Positions 31,035 through 34,591 of a stretch of 34,591 bases of DNA are shown piece after piece. The DNA comes from Clostridia bacterium. Its GTDB lineage: Bacteria; Bacillota; Clostridia; Christensenellales; Borkfalkiaceae. The translations under genes were made by a program, and so were the position numbers. How positions within the stretch are numbered: position 1 is the first letter of the stretch; each line of letters begins with the position of its first letter. The stretch is taken from the NCBI GenBank assembly GCA_900769565.1, contig CAAGHC010000017.1, forward strand, positions 1 through 34,591, given 5' to 3'. The notes beneath the pieces are model-generated. The model was not told the origin of the DNA. It made no database searches and saw only the letters and a program-made list of their open reading frames with translations.

Positions 31035-32786
31035 TTATTCTTTATCTAAATCAGCCAAGTCAATGGTGTATACCGTGCCGGCTCTACCTTCGTAGGCAGA
31101 AGTTATTGCAACGATAAACAATTTTCCGTCGTATTCGTAAGCGGACGGATAGTTACAGTTGTCAATATCTTCTTCCACAACGGGTGCGTGACGAACTAAA
31201 GTGCATTTTGTAAACTTAAGTTCTTTTGCATCCTTGTCCGTAAAGTAAACCACCAGCTTTCTACGAGTAAAGTCGTCAACGTTAGCAATTAAGTATCTGC
31301 GTCCATTACTCAACTCTCCACCATACACCCTAGAAGTTACTATGGGAAGTTCGTTACTGCTAATCTCACTCCACGTTTCGCCGTAATCTTTAGAAACGTA
31401 CATAACGGGTACTCTACGATAGTCGTTTCTAATGAAAACGTAAAGTTCGTTATCAAAGGGAAGAAGTGCTAGTTCAGGGTGCAAGAATTTTTCGCCGTTA
31501 GGAAGTATTCCGTTTTCTTTAACCCTAACAATACGCCATTCGCCGTCCATCCTTCCACTATCGGAAATCATAACTGCAGGAATAATCGGGAACTGGTCGA
31601 TAGCTTCGGAAAGTCTACCAGGAACGATAAGTTTACCGTTAGATAATTTTATAACGTTGGTATTTGGCTTAAAGGGTATCTCTTTTCTATACACACTTTC
31701 AAACTTATCCGTTTCTTCATTAAGAACAAACATCTCGAATGCGTGTGGACAATCGGGAATAATGTTAGAATTAACCATAAAATAAAGTTTTCCATCAGAT
31801 TCGCCAAACGCTATACCCGTATAAACTTCCTTTCCCTGTCCTTCTGCAACTATTTCCAAATCAGTCCACGTTTTTCCACCGTCGTAAGAGCGTCTACCAA
31901 CAATAGGCGTTCTTCCGATAAGTTCTCTTTCCCCACTAACGTACCAGTAAGCGTAAATTACGCCCTTATGCTCGATTATTGCAGGTTCTTGGAACATTCT
32001 TCCGTACTCGTCATTCGGTTCGTAAATACGGGTTTGGGGAACGGTTAAATTTACCATCTTAAAGTTTTCTGCAAGAACGCTAATGTACGGCATTTTTGCA
32101 GTAAGCAACATATCTTCAAGTTGATAAAAATGTATCATGGGCTTACCCTTAACGTTAGGAATAAATTCGTAAAGGTTTTCCCCTGCGTATTTTTCAAAAT
32201 TTTGAGCTAAATCTTGTTCGTCCTTAAAATTAGACTTTTTAGCAATAACGCTTAAATCTTCGTCGGTGGTCGCAATCAATCTTACTGCGTTTTCTAGTTG
32301 ACCGAATACGGGCTTAACTTTTCTGTCAATAAGTTTTTTCCAAAGCGCAACTATTTCTTTTATCTCTGCAAAATCCTTATGTTCCAGATAAAGCGCACCA
32401 AGACAAGCCTTTATACCGTTTGCTAAATATTTGTGCGAGTCGCCCTCGTAATCGTAGTTCTTTTTAAGTGTTTTACTTCTTATATTATAGCGAAGATTAT
32501 TTAAAAATTGATAACGTCTTGCTATTATATCAACAAGCGGACCGTCAGCATCGTAAACCTTTTTCTCTTCTTCAAGATTTTCCGTCCCTTCTTCTATCAA
32601 CAACTCGGTAAGCGCAAGCCTTAAAACTGCGTCACCATAAACGGCAAGGTTTTCGTTGGTTTCACCTTCGTAAGGTTTTCCTTCGTGAACCAAATAGTAT
32701 TCTCTAAATGATTCGGCAGACTTTAACGCCACGTGTTCGGGGTTCGCAGCCACCCATACTATATACTTGTCTTTTTCGTTAGCCAT
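31035..32786 (-). CDS. degenerate RNase III-like domain fused to a sialidase-like propeller
   Basis: A 583-residue two-part protein. Residues about 1-155 resemble an RNase III endonuclease domain. The signature is NENLAVYGDAVLRLALTELL (44-63), aligned to the family ERLEFLGDAVL, and LANGIKACLGALYLE (121-135) is aligned to ILADxxEALIGAxYLD. By that alignment the acids at E. coli positions 41, 114 and 117 are replaced by Ala48, Asn123 and Lys126, so nuclease activity should be lost. Only Glu45 and Asp52 remain. Residues about 155-245 are a linker I do not recognise. Residues about 250-583 form a sialidase-like propeller with Asp-boxes SYDGGKTW (300-307) and SKDYGETW. No signal peptide is present, so it is cytosolic. 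ATG 32786 follows AAGGAG, and it is monocistronic with its own promoter. The first domain may be a dimerisation or RNA-binding module; that is inference. Confidence 0.72.
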   Translation of the reverse strand: MANEKDKYIVWVAANPEHVALKSAESFREYYLVHEGKPYEGETNENLAVYGDAVLRLALTELLIEEGTENLEEEKKVYDADGPLVDIIARRYQFLNNLRYNIRSKTLKKNYDYEGDSHKYLANGIKACLGALYLEHKDFAEIKEIVALWKKLIDRKVKPVFGQLENAVRLIATTDEDLSVIAKKSNFKDEQDLAQNFEKYAGENLYEFIPNVKGKPMIHFYQLEDMLLTAKMPYISVLAENFKMVNLTVPQTRIYEPNDEYGRMFQEPAIIEHKGVIYAYWYVSGERELIGRTPIVGRRSYDGGKTWTDLEIVAEGQGKEVYTGIAFGESDGKLYFMVNSNIIPDCPHAFEMFVLNEETDKFESVYRKEIPFKPNTNVIKLSNGKLIVPGRLSEAIDQFPIIPAVMISDSGRMDGEWRIVRVKENGILPNGEKFLHPELALLPFDNELYVFIRNDYRRVPVMYVSKDYGETWSEISSNELPIVTSRVYGGELSNGRRYLIANVDDFTRRKLVVYFTDKDAKELKFTKCTLVRHAPVVEEDIDNCNYPSAYEYDGKLFIVAITSAYEGRAGTVYTIDLADLDKE

Positions 32787-32813
32787 AACTTTTCTCCTTT
32801 ATTTTGTACAATT

Positions 32814-32842
32814 AGAATACACGCATCACCCCACACTGTCAA
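32814..32842 (-). promoter_or_regulatory. sigma-A promoter of the RNase III-like/sialidase gene
   Basis: Minus strand: -35 TTGACA (32837-32842), 17-bp spacer, -10 TATTCT (32814-32819). Confidence 0.75.
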
Positions 32843-33010
32843 GCCTTTTTTAAAATTTTTAACCAACTATTTTTTATCATTAAAAACTCAATCATACTTT
32901 TAATTTTTTATGCTTGATTTTTGTATATTAAACAATTTATACGCTCTTAAATTTCCATTCATTCCCCCGCGTTTTTATCTTTACTAATTGTTTTTTTTGC
33001 GAAAATCTTG
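32843..33010. other. AT-rich intergenic stretch with no gene seen
   Basis: Between the two divergent promoters lies about 170 bp of AT-rich sequence with no open frame, hairpin or repeat that I can support. Confidence 0.6.
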
Positions 33011-33038
33011 TTGCTTTTTGCCGATTTTATTGTATAAT
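33011..33038 (+). promoter_or_regulatory. promoter of the DMT transporter gene
   Basis: -10 TATAAT at 33033-33038 with TTGCTT at 33011-33016 (16-bp spacer). A TTGTTG at 33008 with a 19-bp spacer is the alternative. It is weaker than its neighbours. Confidence 0.5.
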
Positions 33039-33088
33039 ATTCTTGTTAATAAAATAGGCCGTTTTATTCGGCTACTTTGGAGAAATTT

Positions 33089-34027
33089 GTGTTTTTTAAT
33101 TACCTTTTACTTTTCTTTTCAATATGCGCAACTTCGGGAAAAGCAATTTTTTGTAAACTAGTTGGCACGACTAATAAGTCAACTTCTTTTTTTCTATCTA
33201 ATTTTAAGTCTTTCGTCGTTGCTTTTATTTTATCACTAATTTTTTCTATAAATAAACTACATCTTTTGTTTTCAATATCAACTTTTTCAATATTGCTATC
33301 CCTTTTCTTTGCTTTTGCAGTATTTTTTACACAAGCAATGCAAATTAAAGCCATGGAGGCAGGCTCTACCACTCTAACAACACTAATTTATTCGTGTGGA
33401 TTTTTGTTGCCTATAATTTATAGCGCTATTGCATTTTCAGAAAGAATTAGCGTTTTACAAATTATAGGGGTTGCAATTTTACTTCTCGCTATATATTTAA
33501 TAGTATTCGATAAAGGAAAAGTTGATGGGTCGGCAAGCCTAAAATGGTTTATTCTAGCAGTTTGCTCTATGCTTGGCTCGGGCACGATAGCAATTATTCA
33601 AAAAACCCACCAACTATCTAGTTTTTCTTCTGAACTGCCTTTATTTTTAATTTACGCCTTTTTGTTCTGCTCTATCTTCTCTATTTTAGGACACTTGGTT
33701 TTCGGCAAAGCAAAAGATAGTGCCACCGAAATTAGCGAAGATGCTATTAAAACAGAGCCCCCAAAAGAGCCGTTTTCTATAAAAGGATTTTTTAAGAAAA
33801 ATTATAGTCCGTTACTTCTCGGTGTATTCGTTGGTGGTTTAAACTTCTTGAATTTATTACTTTCGGGTAAAATTCCGTCGGTTATTCACTTCCCAACGAG
33901 TAACGTCGGCAGTTTAATTTTAACCAACGTTCTATCAATAATTTTGTTTAAGGAAAAACTGAAACTAAAACAAAAAATCGGCTGTGTTGTTGGCGTAATA
34001 GCAATTCTTATCGTCGGATTATTCTAA
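33089..34027 (+). CDS. EamA/DMT-family membrane transporter
   Basis: About 312 residues with ten hydrophobic helices in two repeats of five, separated by a charged loop (DSATEISEDAIKTEPPKEPF, residues near 215-235). This is the drug/metabolite transporter layout. Helix-end motifs such as AMEAGSTTLTTLIYSCGFLL followed by FSERISVLQIIGVAILLLAI fit EamA half-repeats, and the second repeat ends LILTNVLSIILFKEKLKLKQ. The start is taken as GTG 33089, seven nt after GGAG; a TTG at 33077 would overlap the ribosome site. Substrate is unknown (amino acid, nucleotide sugar or drug). It is monocistronic, with a terminator downstream. The T-rich sequence encodes many Phe and Leu residues. Confidence 0.87.
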   Translation: MFFNYLLLFFSICATSGKAIFCKLVGTTNKSTSFFLSNFKSFVVAFILSLIFSINKLHLLFSISTFSILLSLFFAFAVFFTQAMQIKAMEAGSTTLTTLIYSCGFLLPIIYSAIAFSERISVLQIIGVAILLLAIYLIVFDKGKVDGSASLKWFILAVCSMLGSGTIAIIQKTHQLSSFSSELPLFLIYAFLFCSIFSILGHLVFGKAKDSATEISEDAIKTEPPKEPFSIKGFFKKNYSPLLLGVFVGGLNFLNLLLSGKIPSVIHFPTSNVGSLILTNVLSIILFKEKLKLKQKIGCVVGVIAILIVGLF

Positions 34028-34072
34028 TATTGAACTATTTTAACAAAGCTTAATTATCATTTACAATAAAAT

Positions 34073-34104
34073 AACCCCAGGCATAGTCGCTTGGGGTTGT
34101 TTTT
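34073..34104. terminator. bidirectional terminator
   Basis: AACCCCA (34073-34079) and TGGGGTT (34092-34098), then GTTTTTTG on the plus strand and an A-rich flank for the minus-strand gene ending at 34134. Confidence 0.75.
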
Positions 34105-34133
34105 TGTTGTTAATTATCTTTAGTTTATATGTC

Positions 34134-34319
34134 TTAAATCTTTTTAAACACCATTTTATAAACGAATGATTTACTGTTGGTATTCATTTCGGATATTGAA
34201 ACTAATTCCCAACCATTTTTCTCTTGAGCGTTTAAAAAGTCTTCCATTTGCTTATCTGCTTTTTCAACATTCGCTCCAAACAAACCTGTTTTAACTTCAT
34301 AGGTAAAAACTTGATACAT
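34134..34319 (-). CDS. DUF4177-family small protein
   Basis: A 61-residue protein of the DUF4177 family. It starts with YQVFTYEVKTGLFGANVEKA. The family hallmark NGWELVSISEMN is near residue 35, and a VYKMVFKK strand closes the protein. The family is a short alpha/beta fold of unknown function widespread in Firmicutes. The frame is open upstream, but ATG 34319 fits: AAGGAG lies 7 nt before it and the family starts with this strand. It ends just before the shared terminator. Confidence 0.85.
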   Translation of the reverse strand: MYQVFTYEVKTGLFGANVEKADKQMEDFLNAQEKNGWELVSISEMNTNSKSFVYKMVFKKI

Positions 34320-34337
34320 AAAAATTCTCCTTAACAT

Positions 34338-34497
34338 TTATTTATGCATATAATATCATAGTTTTTATCAACTGTCAATAGCTTATAGTTTTTTAAAAAA
34401 TTAATTAACTACAAATAATTATAAAGTAATTAACTAACATTTTTTCAACATTTAGAACGATTCGCGGGACGTGATACAGTTGTTGATATTCTAAAAC
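34338..34497. other. intergenic region
   Basis: About 160 bp of AT-rich sequence. A short translated stretch, HLERFAGRDTVVDILK (plus strand, about 34449-34496), is open but has no start or ribosome site; it may be the tail of a lost gene. Confidence 0.35.
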
Positions 34498-34591
34498 AAA
34501 AAAACACTACCGTTAGGGTGTGTTTCATAGGGAATTTATGAAAAATTAAATTTAATATGGAATACAACCTGAAGCGAGTGTCAACAAATCA
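34498..34591. mobile_element. possible left end of a second MITE-like element (cut by window edge)
   Basis: Starts AAAAAAACACTACCGTTAGG, contains the hairpin ACACTACC/GGGTGTGT, and then TTTCATAGGGAATTTATGAAA-type pairing. ATAGGGAATTT is shared with the element at 30666-31019, and CCGTTAGGG with that element's other end (read in reverse). The rest lies beyond the window. Confidence 0.5.

Noticed and set aside
34449..34496. Short open stretch HLERFAGRDTVVDILK
   Set aside because: No start, no ribosome site and too short to assign; noted only as a possible gene tail.

Overview
The window looks like part of an AT-rich, low-GC Gram-positive genome (Firmicutes, class Clostridia, probably gut-associated). 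Four things point that way: the Firmicute era/ybeY/recO cluster with yqzL and the spore genes yqfC and yqfD; near-consensus sigma-A promoters with 16-18 bp spacers; strong AGGAGG-type ribosome sites; and an M-box Mg2+ riboswitch. No tRNA, rRNA, CRISPR array, phage gene or transposase gene was seen. A closer placement (for example Christensenellales) is only a guess.

Layout. 1-6482, minus strand: the 5' half of ppdK (cut by the window edge), then recO, yqzL, era, ybeY, a shortened PgpH-like HD phosphohydrolase, yqfD and yqfC. 6517-9453: an AraC-type regulator divergent from a sialidase-like propeller gene whose promoter carries two 13-bp direct repeats, then an orphan promoter driving a C-terminal remnant. 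9521-11689, minus: an aconitase-family hydratase. 11841-13999, plus: a PH-domain membrane protein, then mgtE behind an M-box riboswitch. 14067-22026, minus: phosphohexomutase, mscL with a long C-terminal insert, an overlapping 38-aa ORF, uppP, a LysR regulator, a 46-bp duplicated element, mnmE, a membrane protein and proS. 22244-24214, plus: transketolase. 24280-29197, minus: a small Cys protein, an ABC exporter with its own promoter and 5'-UTR hairpin, and mazG, a nitrilase-GDPD fusion and a low-molecular-weight phosphatase. 29315-29752: a chimeric pseudogene (XRE regulator start joined to aldolase end). 29903-34591: an SGNH hydrolase, a 354-bp MITE-like element, an RNase III-like/sialidase fusion, a DMT transporter, a DUF4177 protein and the start of what may be a second MITE-like element.

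How it fits together. Most of the window is housekeeping: translation and tRNA (era, ybeY, mnmE, proS), repair (recO), central carbon metabolism (ppdK, tkt, phosphohexomutase), envelope and ion homeostasis (uppP, mscL, mgtE). The accessory content is two sialidase-like proteins, one with an apparently dedicated AraC switch and one carrying a degenerate RNase III-like domain. It also includes a nitrilase-GDPD fusion and several marks of recent deletion and small-repeat activity. The RNase III-like/sialidase fusion is the strongest candidate for something undescribed.
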